A stretch of 43,888 nt of DNA from Flavobacteriales bacterium (GCA_947464415.1 CANHWU010000005.1:1-43888), one strand, 5' to 3'. Positions 18,197 through 27,441 are shown, counted from the stretch's first letter. Numbers and translations: made by a program. The notes: generated by a model from the letters alone, not told the origin.

Positions 18197-18730
18197 ATGG
18201 CGAACAAAGTATTTCATGTCATGTACGATGATGACCAAAAGCTGATGACAGCTGCGCAAGCATTGGTATCAAAGGGCATTCGCGTTAAAGATGTATTCTC
18301 TCCATTCCCAGTGCATGGGTTGGATCCAGTGATTGGTGTTAAGCGCACCAGACTGGCCATCGCCTCTTTCATGTACGCTACAACAGGAACATTGTTGGCG
18401 ATCATAGGAACATGGTATTTCATGATTCATGATTGGCCGATGAATATAGGTGGAAAGCCAAGTTTTTCATGGGTAGAAAATGCACCTGCGTTTGTACCGG
18501 TTATATTTGAATTTTCTGTTTTTTGTGGTGCGCACGGTATGGTCATTACCTATTTGCTGAGAAATGGTTTGCTACCGGGAATGCCAGCTAGCAATCCGGA
18601 TCCAAGAACAACGGATGATAAGTTTGTAATGGAAATCGTTACCGATCAAAACTCGTCCATGTCGGCCTCAGAATTGGAGGCTTTGATCAAGACAACTGAA
18701 GTGTATGAACTTAGCATCAAGGAGTACTAA
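18197..18730 (+). CDS. actD: Alternative complex III subunit ActD (DUF3341)
   Basis: A small membrane subunit of 177 residues. The N-terminal ~55 residues are soluble and cytoplasmic, including the VKDVFSPFPVHGLD segment typical of DUF3341. Two membrane helices follow, about residues 55-78 (FMYATTGTLLAIIGTWYF) and 98-125. A short C-terminal tail ends KTTEVYELSIKEY. It has no cofactor motif; in known complexes ActD packs beside ActC. One base separates it from actE. Confidence 0.92.
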   Translation: MANKVFHVMYDDDQKLMTAAQALVSKGIRVKDVFSPFPVHGLDPVIGVKRTRLAIASFMYATTGTLLAIIGTWYFMIHDWPMNIGGKPSFSWVENAPAFVPVIFEFSVFCGAHGMVITYLLRNGLLPGMPASNPDPRTTDDKFVMEIVTDQNSSMSASELEALIKTTEVYELSIKEY

Positions 18731-18731
18731 T

Positions 18732-19466
18732 ATGAAACGTCCGATTATTAAAGTAACTGGATTTTTGGCTGTGGTATTGGCCTTAACATCTTGTCGTGTA
18801 GATCCCAATTCAGCGGGATATGAGTATATGCCAGACATGTATCGTTCACCAGCTTTAGAGGCTTATGTGGATTACGGTTCCAATAAACACATGGATTGGA
18901 CTCTTCAACAAAAGGAGGCCGCTGGGGTAAAGATGAAATTATCTAGAAAGCCTGTTGCTGGTACAGTTCCATACATGGAGTCTGACATGAAAAGGGCAAG
19001 TGCACTTTGTGTTACGGACGCAAATTGGATGGTGATGCCCTATGCATTGAGAAATACTCCAGAAGATTATGAGCGATCAGCGGGAGAAATCAAGTCTCCT
19101 TTGATGGCCAATAAGACCAACATTGAGAAAGGGGCAGCTTTGTATCAGCAAATGTGTGCACATTGTCATGGTAAGGAGGGGAAGGGAGATGGAAAGATTT
19201 CAGCCGATGGAAAGATTGTAGCTCCTGACTATCCTGGTAAATTGAAAGACTTATCGGAAGGAAAAATGTATCACTCCATTACTTATGGTAAAGGATTGAT
19301 GGGGTCTCACGCTTCTCAATTATCAAAATTGGAGCGTTGGCAGGTGATTGAGTTTGTGAAGTGTTTGCAAAAAGGCATCACGGCACCAGAGTTTGACAAG
19401 GAAGGTAAATTGGTGATAGCTGCAGCTACTGCTGAAGCTCCAGCTGCTGAACCTGCAAAACCATAA
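18732..19466 (+). CDS. actE: Alternative complex III subunit ActE, monohaem cytochrome c lipoprotein
   Basis: A periplasmic monohaem cytochrome c, 244 residues, likely the exit point of electrons to cytochrome c or directly to the oxidase. The N-terminal signal ends at a lipobox (LALTSC), predicting a lipid anchor. The haem motif is CAHCH, followed by GKEGKGDG, and the axial Met is probably in KGLMGSHASQL. The tail is Ala/Pro/Glu-rich (EAPAAEPAKP). Start: the ATG one base after the actD stop, preferred over an in-frame upstream ATG inside actD because it begins the signal sequence. Confidence 0.93.
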   Translation: MKRPIIKVTGFLAVVLALTSCRVDPNSAGYEYMPDMYRSPALEAYVDYGSNKHMDWTLQQKEAAGVKMKLSRKPVAGTVPYMESDMKRASALCVTDANWMVMPYALRNTPEDYERSAGEIKSPLMANKTNIEKGAALYQQMCAHCHGKEGKGDGKISADGKIVAPDYPGKLKDLSEGKMYHSITYGKGLMGSHASQLSKLERWQVIEFVKCLQKGITAPEFDKEGKLVIAAATAEAPAAEPAKP

Positions 19467-19485
19467 TTCCAAATCGAGAAAGATT

Positions 19486-20697
19486 ATGAAACAAGATAAA
19501 TTGCAATTTGAAATTCCTGCGGGTGTGCAGAAGTGGTCAACCATCTGTATGGCCATTGGTTTGGTGGCTGCAGTGGGTGGTTGGATCGTGGATCACACAG
19601 ATCATCATCAGTATTGGTGGGCTAATTTATTGATCAATGGTTTCTTTTATTTTGCGGTGGCTTTAGGAGCGTTGTTTTTCTACGCATTGCAATATGCCAC
19701 CGAAGCCGCATGGTCAGCCCAGCTGAAAAGAATTTTTGAGGCGATGTATGGTTACATTCCAGTAGGAGTAGGGGTCATTATCGTGGTGTTATTGGCAGGC
19801 CAATTCCACATTCATCATTTATATCATTGGATGGATCCAGATGTTCATGACGTGAACAGCCCTGCTTATGATGAGATCATCGCCAATAAAAAGCCTTATT
19901 TGTCCGCTTGGTTCTTTTGGTTGAGAATGATTGCTTACGCCGGTGTTTTCATTTATTTTGCTAGAAAATTCCGTGAGTGGTCCTTACAAGAGGACGCAGT
20001 TGGTGGAACTGAATTACATTATCTACAATATCGTAAAGGGGCGGTTTTCTTGGTGTTTTTTGCAGTATTCTCCTCCACGATGGCTTGGGATGTTTTGATG
20101 AGCATTGATACCCATTGGTACTCTACCATGTACGGTTGGTATATATTCGCTGGAATGTGGGTCACTACGATGATTTTTGCTACGTTGGCCTTGATTTGGT
20201 TGAAAGGTTTGGGTTATTTCGGAAGCGTCAACGATTCTCATATTCATGACATGGGTAAATGGGTATTTGCTATTTCAATGTTGTGGAGTTATTTGTGGTT
20301 TTGCCAATATATGTTGATTTGGTATTCAGATATCCCGGAAGAGGTAACCTACTTCCAAACGCGTTATGAGCATTACATGGGATTGATGTGGGGTATTTTC
20401 TTTACCAATTTTGCATTGCCTTTTTATGTATTGATTGCCAGGGATGCCAAGAGAAACAAGAAGTTTTTGATGAGGGTGGGTGCTATATTGTTTGTTTCGC
20501 ACTTCTTTGATTTGTATTTGGCGGTAATACCAGGAACCAATCATGCACATGAAACTTTCACAGGTTGGTTTGAATTAGGTTTGTTTATCGGATTTTTGGG
20601 TTTATTTGTACGCATGTTTGTTACAGCATTAAGTAAGGCCAATTTGATTCCGGTGAATCATCCATTTTTAAATGAGAGTGAGCATCATAGTATTTAA
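19486..20697 (+). CDS. actF: Alternative complex III subunit ActF, membrane subunit
   Basis: An integral membrane protein of 403 residues with about ten predicted helices, distantly related to ActC. It is annotated in homologues as quinol:cytochrome c oxidoreductase quinone-binding subunit 2. Visible family features are HHLYHWMDPD after the third helix, the WSLQEDA loop, TMAWDVLMSIDTHWYSTMYGW, and the late NHAHETFTGWFELG segment. In structures ActF lies on the side that contacts the terminal oxidase. It is spaced 19 bases after actE and 28 before coxB. Confidence 0.93.
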   Translation: MKQDKLQFEIPAGVQKWSTICMAIGLVAAVGGWIVDHTDHHQYWWANLLINGFFYFAVALGALFFYALQYATEAAWSAQLKRIFEAMYGYIPVGVGVIIVVLLAGQFHIHHLYHWMDPDVHDVNSPAYDEIIANKKPYLSAWFFWLRMIAYAGVFIYFARKFREWSLQEDAVGGTELHYLQYRKGAVFLVFFAVFSSTMAWDVLMSIDTHWYSTMYGWYIFAGMWVTTMIFATLALIWLKGLGYFGSVNDSHIHDMGKWVFAISMLWSYLWFCQYMLIWYSDIPEEVTYFQTRYEHYMGLMWGIFFTNFALPFYVLIARDAKRNKKFLMRVGAILFVSHFFDLYLAVIPGTNHAHETFTGWFELGLFIGFLGLFVRMFVTALSKANLIPVNHPFLNESEHHSI

Positions 20698-20725
20698 AGT
20701 AAGTAGGAAAGAAAAATAAAAGAAA

Positions 20726-22045
20726 ATGAACCTTATAATTGTTCTATTAGTAGTATTAGCCATCATTGCGATTGCTCAATTGACCAAGGTGTATGATTTG
20801 TCGCGCACTTTAAGGAATTCTAGAGAAGAGGAAATAACTCCTGCTGACAACAGACTTAATGCTAATGCTTGGGTAATTTGGATGTATGTGTTTTTTGCAT
20901 CTACACTCTATTTATACGGGAAATATGGGGATTATTTGCCTGAATCTGCTTCAGAGCATGGCGTATCAGTGGATCGCTTGATGTCGATCAATATTTGGAT
21001 GATCACCATCGTGTTTTTTATTGTGAATTATTTACTTTTCACGTTTGCGAAGAAGTATCAATATAATCCAGGAAGAAAGGCAAAGTTCTTTACCCATGAC
21101 AATCGCTTAGAGATGTTGTGGACTTTGATTCCAGGTGTTTCAATGGCCTTTATTATCGTGTATGGATTGATTACATGGAATAACATCACAGGCCCCGCTT
21201 CTGCTGACGCTATGCAAATTGAATTGTATTCAAAGCAATTTGATTGGACGGCACGTTATCCTGGAGATAACAAAGTTTTTGGAGCTGCCGATTTCAATTT
21301 GATTGGTACCACCAACGGTTTAGGTATTGTCACCAAAGAAGGTATTCAATCGAAGATGGAGGAGTTAGATACAGAGATGGAAAATGTGAAGGCGGCTATC
21401 GAGTTAGTGAAAAAAGAAAATGGTAATTTAATACAACACCGTCAGCATTCCAATAGTATACTGTCCAATATGTTGAATGGTTTAATGCCTAATTTCTTTC
21501 CGAGTGAAGGTAGCGCAACAGTGGATTATGTGGCCGCTTTGGAGGACGAGCTATACCGATTACAGCGTCACAAGCAAAGAATTTTAGATTTGTCTGAGAA
21601 TGAATTGAATGGTTTGAGTCAATGGGAGGCTGGAAATGATGATAGAATTGTAAAGGGCGAGTTTCATATTCCAGTGGGACAAGAAGTGGAGTTTGTATTT
21701 CGTTCTCAAGATGTAATTCACTCTGCTTACATGCCTCATTTCCGTGCGCAGATGAATACTGTGCCAGGAATGCCTACTCGATTTAAAATGAAGCCAACCA
21801 TCACCACGGCAGAAATGAGAAAGAAGATGGGTAATGACAAATTTGATTATATCTTGTTGTGTAACAAGGTATGTGGTGCGGCGCATTTCAACATGAAGAT
21901 GACGGTAATCGTTGACACGCCAGAGGATTATGCGGTTTGGTTGGCGCAGCAAAAAACATTCGGTGGTTCAAAAGAAGCCCCATCAGATTCAACAGGAGTG
22001 GAAACTCCTAAGGCGGATACATTGACCATGGCAGCAAATCATTAA
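20726..22045 (+). CDS. coxB: Cytochrome c oxidase subunit II with long insertion in the CuA domain
   Basis: Receives electrons at the CuA centre of an aa3-type oxidase. The protein has 439 residues, longer than the ~250-350 usual for the subunit. Membrane helices lie at about residues 2-18, 48-65, 86-107 and 131-150, so there are extra N-terminal helices beyond the canonical two. CuA ligands can be placed at H332 (DVIHSAYMPHF), C379, C383, H387 and M390 (CNKVCGAAHFNM). The usual Glu of CxExC is Lys, whose backbone could still serve. Residues ~197-305 form an insertion rich in Glu, Lys, Gln and Leu that looks helical. The last ~30 residues are low-complexity. It is co-operonic with actF and coxA. 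Confidence 0.94.
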   Translation: MNLIIVLLVVLAIIAIAQLTKVYDLSRTLRNSREEEITPADNRLNANAWVIWMYVFFASTLYLYGKYGDYLPESASEHGVSVDRLMSINIWMITIVFFIVNYLLFTFAKKYQYNPGRKAKFFTHDNRLEMLWTLIPGVSMAFIIVYGLITWNNITGPASADAMQIELYSKQFDWTARYPGDNKVFGAADFNLIGTTNGLGIVTKEGIQSKMEELDTEMENVKAAIELVKKENGNLIQHRQHSNSILSNMLNGLMPNFFPSEGSATVDYVAALEDELYRLQRHKQRILDLSENELNGLSQWEAGNDDRIVKGEFHIPVGQEVEFVFRSQDVIHSAYMPHFRAQMNTVPGMPTRFKMKPTITTAEMRKKMGNDKFDYILLCNKVCGAAHFNMKMTVIVDTPEDYAVWLAQQKTFGGSKEAPSDSTGVETPKADTLTMAANH

Positions 22046-22072
22046 TAAGGAAAGGTAGTAAAAAAAGATATT

Positions 22073-23842
22073 ATGGGAGCACACGGACACGACCACGGAC
22101 ATCATGAGGAAAGCTTCATTTCTAAGTATGTTTTTTCTCAGGATCACAAGATGATCTCCAAGCAGTTTTTGATCACTGCTATTTTTATGGGAGTGATAGC
22201 TGTAATGCTATCAATATTCTTCCGATTACAATTGGGTTGGCCAGGAGAGAAATTTGCCTTACTCAATACCTTTTTAGGAGATAAATGGGCGCCAGATGGA
22301 ATTCTGGATAAAAATGCCTATTTAGCGATGGTGACCATTCACGGTACCATTATGGTATTCTTTGTACTCACCGGAGGATTATCGGGAACATTTGCCAACC
22401 TTTTGATTCCATTGCAAATTGGAGCCCGTGATATGGCTTCAGGATTTTTGAATATGTTGTCGTATTGGTTCTTCTTGTTTTCCAGCATTATCATGGTGGC
22501 CTCATTATTCGTTGAAGGCGGAGCAGCTTCCGGAGGTTGGACAGTATACCCTCCCTTATCTGCGTTGCCACAAGCCATGCCAGGTTCAGGAACAGGTATG
22601 ACGCTCTGGTTAATTTCAATGGTTTTATTTGTGGTCTCTTCTCTATTGGGTGGTTTGAATTATATCGTCACCATCATTAATTTAAGAACCAAAGGAATGA
22701 AGATGACCCGCATGCCTTTGACAATGTGGGCGATTTTAGTGACCGCCATTTTAGGTGTTCTGTCCTTCCCGGTTTTGGTTTCTTGTGTGGTGCTATTGGT
22801 GATGGATAGAACCATGGGAACGGCTTTCTATCTCTCCGATATTTTTATTCAAGGGGAGGCGTTGGATGTAACAGGAGGTTCTCCGATATTATTCCAGCAT
22901 TTGTTTTGGTTTTTAGGTCACCCTGAAGTGTATATCGTACTTCTACCAGCCCTAGGAATTTCTTCTGAAGTCATAGCTACCAATTCGCGCAAGCCTATCT
23001 TTGGTTACAAGGCAATGGTGGGTTCTATATTAGCTATTGGTTTCTTGTCTTTCATTGTTTGGGGTCACCACATGTATGTGACAGGAATGAATCCATTCAT
23101 CGGTTCTGTGTTTGTTTTCACTACTTTATTGATCGCTATCCCCTCTGCTGTTAAAGCATTCAACTATATTACCACATTGTGGAAGGGAAATATCAAATTC
23201 ACTCCTGCCATGATGTTCTCGGTAGGTTTAGTGAGCACTTTCGTGACAGGAGGTTTGACAGGGATTATTTTGGCGGATTCAGCTCTTGATGTGAATGTAC
23301 ATGACACTTACTTCGTTGTAGCTCACTTCCATATCGTAATGGGTATGTCTGCTATCTTTGGAATGCTTGCGGGGGTTTATCATTGGTTCCCCAAAATGTT
23401 CGGTAAGATGCTAAATTCCAAATTGGGTTATGCCCATTTCTGGTTGACGATGATTTGTGGATTTGGGGTATTTTTCCCAATGCACTTCGTGGGTATAGCA
23501 GGTGCTCCTAGAAGGTATTATGATTATTCTGAGTTTGAATATTTGAATGCAGTATTAGATCTAAATCCGATGATTTCCATCTTTGCCATCATCGGTGGTT
23601 CCGCTCAAATATTATTCCTCATCAATTTTTTCCATAGTATTTTTTACGGACAAGCGGCAACTCAGAACCCTTGGAATTCTAATACCTTGGAATGGACAAC
23701 GCCCGTTAAGCATATCCACGGTAACTGGCCCGGTGCTTTACCCGAGGTGCATCGTTGGGCTTATGACTACTCCAATCCTGAGCATGAGGAAGATTTTGTA
23801 CCCCAAATCGTTCCTTTGAAAGCAGGTGAACACAGTCACTAA
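22073..23842 (+). CDS. coxA: Cytochrome c oxidase subunit I
   Basis: The catalytic subunit that reduces oxygen to water and pumps protons. The 589 residues make about 12 helices after a His-rich start (GAHGHDHGHHEE). Haem a ligand region HGTIMVFFVLTGG, the active-site H283-PEV-Y287 (His-Tyr cross-link and the proton-channel Glu), CuB histidines WGHHMYVTG, the K-channel lysine in IPSAVKAFNY, and haem ligands VHDTYFVVAHFH are all present. The Glu in HPEVY marks an A-family (A1-like) enzyme. It is the last gene of the act-cox operon and a hairpin terminator follows. Subunits III and IV and haem a synthesis genes are not in the window. Confidence 0.97.
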   Translation: MGAHGHDHGHHEESFISKYVFSQDHKMISKQFLITAIFMGVIAVMLSIFFRLQLGWPGEKFALLNTFLGDKWAPDGILDKNAYLAMVTIHGTIMVFFVLTGGLSGTFANLLIPLQIGARDMASGFLNMLSYWFFLFSSIIMVASLFVEGGAASGGWTVYPPLSALPQAMPGSGTGMTLWLISMVLFVVSSLLGGLNYIVTIINLRTKGMKMTRMPLTMWAILVTAILGVLSFPVLVSCVVLLVMDRTMGTAFYLSDIFIQGEALDVTGGSPILFQHLFWFLGHPEVYIVLLPALGISSEVIATNSRKPIFGYKAMVGSILAIGFLSFIVWGHHMYVTGMNPFIGSVFVFTTLLIAIPSAVKAFNYITTLWKGNIKFTPAMMFSVGLVSTFVTGGLTGIILADSALDVNVHDTYFVVAHFHIVMGMSAIFGMLAGVYHWFPKMFGKMLNSKLGYAHFWLTMICGFGVFFPMHFVGIAGAPRRYYDYSEFEYLNAVLDLNPMISIFAIIGGSAQILFLINFFHSIFYGQAATQNPWNSNTLEWTTPVKHIHGNWPGALPEVHRWAYDYSNPEHEEDFVPQIVPLKAGEHSH

Positions 23843-23861
23843 AAAATATTTGTACTTTGAT

Positions 23862-23889
23862 AAAATCCGCGGCTTGCTGCGGATTTTTT
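23862..23889 (+). terminator. Rho-independent terminator of the act-cox operon
   Basis: A perfect 9-bp stem (AAAATCCGC / GCGGATTTT) with an 8-base loop and a T tract, 20 bases after the coxA stop. It lies within the possible start region of the following gene. Confidence 0.8.
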
Positions 23890-24503
23890 GTTTGTTGTTA
23901 TTTACAACAACCAAAGTGTTTTCGCAAACGGTATCGTTGACGGACTCGTTGAAAAAACATTTCCATTCACCCTCCAATTTTACCGGTAAGTGGGATACTC
24001 AAAATTCATTCATCACAGGAAAGAGTATTCAAATCCAATCACTCAAAATGGGATTGATTTTTAATCAAAGCATAACAGTAGGTCTGGGTTTTCATTGGAT
24101 CAATTCAAAGAATTTTCAAGACTATGTTTTGGACGGATTCAAGGATTCTTCTCCAATCAGAATGCATTACTTTTCCATTTTCACAGAATATGTTTTTTTT
24201 AAAAGAAATAATTGGATGGGGATAATTCCCGTTCAATTGGGCATAGGAAAATCTTTCTTGAGAAAGGGAGAAGATAGAATTTTTGAGCGCATGGTTTGCT
24301 TGTATGAGCCTAGCATTAGTATTGAATATAAATTCAGCCCTTGGTTGGCTTTAGGAGCGGGTTATGGTTATCGAATCATGTTGAAGAATAATCGACTCAT
24401 CGATCAGAATTTCTATGCCCCTATTTATGTGTTCCGAGCCAGGATTTTGTTTGATGAGATATATAGTCGCTATATTTTAGCGTGGAGAGAGCAAAGGGAT
24501 TAA
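23874..24503 (+). CDS. Small exported protein, probably outer-membrane beta-barrel; start uncertain
   Basis: No function recognised. About 209 residues if it starts at the TTG that gives MLRIFCLLLFTTTKVFSQ, a convincing signal peptide. In-frame alternatives are TTG at 23850 and GTG at 23826, the latter overlapping coxA; there is no in-frame ATG before the signal peptide. The mature part has alternating hydrophobic and aromatic stretches typical of a small beta-barrel (IPVQLGIGKSFL, WLALGAGYGYR, YAPIYVFRARILF). The stop is 9 bases before the ruvB ATG, suggesting co-transcription with ruvB. The coxA terminator stem overlaps its beginning, so its expression is unclear. Confidence 0.6.
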   Translation: MLRIFCLLLFTTTKVFSQTVSLTDSLKKHFHSPSNFTGKWDTQNSFITGKSIQIQSLKMGLIFNQSITVGLGFHWINSKNFQDYVLDGFKDSSPIRMHYFSIFTEYVFFKRNNWMGIIPVQLGIGKSFLRKGEDRIFERMVCLYEPSISIEYKFSPWLALGAGYGYRIMLKNNRLIDQNFYAPIYVFRARILFDEIYSRYILAWREQRD

Positions 24504-24512
24504 ATTTGTGAT

Positions 24513-25532
24513 ATGTCTGAGTTTGATATCCGGGAGCAAGCCGAGCAAAATGGTGATAAAGATTATGAGAGAGCCCTGCGCCCCAAGGCTTTTGATGATT
24601 TTACTGGACAGAGACAAGTTTTGGAGAATCTGCAGATTTTTGTTTCCGCTGCTAGGTTGCGAGGAGAAAGTTTGGACCACGTGTTGTTACATGGCCCACC
24701 GGGATTAGGTAAAACCACTTTAGCCAATATCATTGCCAATGAAATGGGGGTGGGAATCAAGACTACATCAGGCCCTGTGTTGGATAAGCCAGCAGATTTG
24801 GCGGGTTTATTGACGAATCTGGAGGTCAATGATATTTTATTCATTGATGAAATTCATCGTTTAAGTCCTGTTGTCGAGGAGTATTTGTATTCTGCGATGG
24901 AAGATTATACCATTGATTTAGTGATTGATACTGGTCCGAGTGCGCGATCAGTACAAATTACTCTTAATCCCTTTACTTTAGTAGGAGCTACCACTCGCTC
25001 TGGGTTGTTGACCTCTCCCTTAAGAGCAAGGTTTGGAATCAATGCTCGATTGTCCTATTATGATGCAAAGCTCTTGACTGATATTGTATGCAGAAGTGCA
25101 GGAATATTGAACATTCCGATTCATGAAGATGCGGCATTTGAAATAGCTCGACGGAGCAGAGGTACTCCTAGGATTGCCAATGCGTTGTTGCGAAGGGTTC
25201 GAGATTTTGCACAAATAAAGGGAGATGGTACCATTGAGATTTCCATTACGAAAAGTGCTTTGAATGCATTAAATGTGGATACCTTGGGGTTAGATGAAAT
25301 GGATAATAAGATTCTATTGACCTTGTTGGATAAATTCAATGGGGGTCCTGTGGGACTTACCACCATTGCTACCGCCGTAGGTGAGGATGCGGGAACCATT
25401 GAAGAAGTGTATGAGCCATTTTTGATCCAAGAAGGTTTTTTAATGAGGACGCCGAGAGGAAGGCAAATAACGGATAAGGCGTATCAGCATTTGGGTAGAA
25501 ATCCCAAAATGGATTCAGGACGGTTGTTTTAA
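24513..25532 (+). CDS. ruvB: Holliday junction branch migration helicase RuvB
   Basis: The AAA+ motor that, with RuvA and RuvC, moves and resolves Holliday junctions in recombination repair. Its 339 residues match the family. The start region contains [13 protein letters not shown]; Walker A is GPPGLGKT (61-68), Walker B is [10 protein letters not shown], the sensor segment is [18 protein letters not shown], and the C-terminal winged-helix domain has [25 protein letters not shown]. The stop TAA shares its last base with the queG ATG, indicating translational coupling. A TAAATTTG stretch 4 bases before the ATG overlaps the preceding stop and is probably not a promoter. Confidence 0.98.
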   Translation: MSEFDIREQAEQNGDKDYERALRPKAFDDFTGQRQVLENLQIFVSAARLRGESLDHVLLHGPPGLGKTTLANIIANEMGVGIKTTSGPVLDKPADLAGLLTNLEVNDILFIDEIHRLSPVVEEYLYSAMEDYTIDLVIDTGPSARSVQITLNPFTLVGATTRSGLLTSPLRARFGINARLSYYDAKLLTDIVCRSAGILNIPIHEDAAFEIARRSRGTPRIANALLRRVRDFAQIKGDGTIEISITKSALNALNVDTLGLDEMDNKILLTLLDKFNGGPVGLTTIATAVGEDAGTIEEVYEPFLIQEGFLMRTPRGRQITDKAYQHLGRNPKMDSGRLF

Positions 25533-26464
25533 TGAATTTGATTGAGCATACCCGGGCCAAACAAATCAAGCAATGGAGCATTGATTTGGGATTTGATCAA
25601 TGTGGTATTAGTAAGGCAGCGTATCTAGAGGAAGAGTCGGCTCGCCTGGAAGATTGGCTAAAACAAGGGCGACATGGTGCTATGACCTACATGGAGAATT
25701 ATTTTGATTTACGCTTGGATCCTCGGAAATTGATGCCCGGTACTCAGTCAGTGGTTACACTCACGTATAACTATTTTCCTAGAAATGAAATTCAAACGGA
25801 CGGCTATAAAATTTCTAAATATGCCTATGGAGAGGATTATCATGTTGTCATAAAAGACAAATTGAAAATATTAATGCGTCAAGTAAATCATGCATGGGGA
25901 GATGTTCAAATGCGTTCTTTTGTGGATAGCGCTCCTATTCTGGAAAAAGCATGGGCTGTAAAATCAGGTGTGGGTTGGATTGGAAAAAATGGAAATATAC
26001 TATCAAAGAAGCGAGGCTCCTTTTTCTTCCTAGCCGAAATATTGATGGATGTAAAATTGGAAACTGACCATGAGGTGAAGGATCATTGTGGCAGTTGCAC
26101 CAAGTGCATAGATGCATGTCCCACACAGGCCATTTACGCTCCTATGCAAGTGGACGGAAGTAAGTGTATCTCTTATTTCACTATTGAATTGAAAGAGCAG
26201 ATTCCCTCCGATTGGAAAGGGAAATGGGAGGATTGGGCTTTCGGTTGTGATATCTGTCAAGATGTTTGCCCATGGAATCGATTTTCTAAACCCACCCACG
26301 AAATTCGATTTGCTCCCAAAGAGCACTGGCAACAAAATAGCAAGGAGCAATGGTTGAGCATCGAGGAAGAAGTTTTTAAAAAAATGGTGAAAGGAACCCC
26401 ATTGGAGCGGTCTAAATGGAAAGGTTTTTTAAATAATTTGCGGCATTTAGAGGGTGATTTATAG
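25532..26464 (+). CDS. queG: Epoxyqueuosine reductase
   Basis: A cobalamin- and FeS-dependent enzyme that reduces epoxyqueuosine to queuosine in the wobble position of GUN tRNAs. The 310-residue product has the N-terminal cobalamin-binding region (VVTLTYNYFP, AYGEDYHVVIKDKL, SFVDSAPILEKAWA, GWIGKNGN) and two 4Fe-4S motifs, CGSCTKCIDACP and CDICQDVCPWN. It lacks the C-terminal HEAT-repeat extension of longer QueG proteins, as is usual in Bacteroidota. One-base overlap with ruvB. Confidence 0.95.
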   Translation: MNLIEHTRAKQIKQWSIDLGFDQCGISKAAYLEEESARLEDWLKQGRHGAMTYMENYFDLRLDPRKLMPGTQSVVTLTYNYFPRNEIQTDGYKISKYAYGEDYHVVIKDKLKILMRQVNHAWGDVQMRSFVDSAPILEKAWAVKSGVGWIGKNGNILSKKRGSFFFLAEILMDVKLETDHEVKDHCGSCTKCIDACPTQAIYAPMQVDGSKCISYFTIELKEQIPSDWKGKWEDWAFGCDICQDVCPWNRFSKPTHEIRFAPKEHWQQNSKEQWLSIEEEVFKKMVKGTPLERSKWKGFLNNLRHLEGDL

Positions 26465-26472
26465 AAAAAGCA

Positions 26473-26501
26473 TTGAAATTGCTGAAACTATTTTATCTTT
26501 A
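26473..26501 (+). promoter_or_regulatory. Weak promoter candidate for the lipoprotein pair
   Basis: TTG (26473-26475), an 18-base gap, then TATCTTTA (26494-26501), one base off TAnnTTTG, 37 bases before the next ATG. The match is approximate. Confidence 0.3.
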
Positions 26502-26538
26502 TGACGTTAAAATTAGCCACAAATAAAATCAATAGCAG

Positions 26539-27441
26539 ATGAAGACAAAAATTTTGAGTGTTTTGATGGTCGTGGTGATCTTGGCCGGGTATATGAATTT
26601 AACTTCATGTTCCGGTTGTCAAAAGACCAAGCAGGATCAGCCCGCTATGGACAATAAAAAAGATTCGATGGATCAAGCGAGAGTGGAGCAATTGAAGAAA
26701 ATTTTCTTTAACATTCCTTCTCCTGTGGAAATGGCGTCTTTGATAAAGAAGGAAGGTTTTTCATATGATAAAAAGCTTTTGAATAAAGTGGAGAGTGTGG
26801 ATACCTACATGGGAGAAGCAAAGCAAGCGGTGAATCTAGGGATATATGGCGCTGATTTGAGTTATGCATCCATTTTTGATCAAAAGCAGGAGTGCATGAA
26901 GTATTTTGCTGCCGCTAAGAAACTCGCAACGGCCATGTCTATCGATGGTGGAATCAACGATTCAATAGTGGCCAAATTGGCAGAGCAACAAGAAAATAGA
27001 GATAGCATTTTAAAAATCGTTACCAGTGCTTACGCTGATTTGAACGGTTATTTAAAAGAAAATAACCGAGTGGAGGTGTCGGCCTTGGTTATTTCAGGCG
27101 GTTGGCTAGAGGCATTATATCTGAGTTTGACATATGCTGAAAAGTCAAATGGTTCGGCTATTAAAACAAGAGTAGCGGAGCAGAAAATGGTGCTTGAAAA
27201 TTTATTGAACTATTATTCTAGTTTTGCCGATCGCCCAGTATTGAATGAGATGAAGAGTGATTTATTGGCGATCCAAAAAGTATTGAATCAAGTGGAGATT
27301 ACAGCCCAAAAGACCACTGTAACCAAAGCCGACGACGGAGTGATGGTAATTGGTAATGGAGGAAAGGCTGAAATGAAAGATGATACCATGAAAGCCTTAA
27401 TGGATGTGGTCAAACAAATCAGAACAAAGTATATCTCTTAA
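26539..27441 (+). CDS. Uncharacterised Bacteroidota lipoprotein, all-helical
   Basis: A 300-residue lipoprotein of unknown function. The signal peptide ends at a lipobox (LTSC), then a short linker rich in Lys, Asp and Gln. The mature part appears largely alpha-helical, with a distinctive segment IPSPVEMASLIKKEGFSYDK, then NLGIYGADLSYASIFD and ISGGWLEALYLSL. The C-terminal end is KALMDVVKQIRTKYIS. I recognise this sequence type as recurrent in Bacteroidota, without an assigned role. It is followed after 11 bases by another small exported protein, so the two probably form an operon. No enzyme motif is visible. Confidence 0.75.
   Translation: MKTKILSVLMVVVILAGYMNLTSCSGCQKTKQDQPAMDNKKDSMDQARVEQLKKIFFNIPSPVEMASLIKKEGFSYDKKLLNKVESVDTYMGEAKQAVNLGIYGADLSYASIFDQKQECMKYFAAAKKLATAMSIDGGINDSIVAKLAEQQENRDSILKIVTSAYADLNGYLKENNRVEVSALVISGGWLEALYLSLTYAEKSNGSAIKTRVAEQKMVLENLLNYYSSFADRPVLNEMKSDLLAIQKVLNQVEITAQKTTVTKADDGVMVIGNGGKAEMKDDTMKALMDVVKQIRTKYIS

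Noticed and set aside
24501-24508. TAAATTTG promoter-like box just before ruvB
   Set aside because: It includes the stop codon of the preceding gene and lies 4 bases from the ATG, leaving no normal leader; likely chance in AT-rich sequence.
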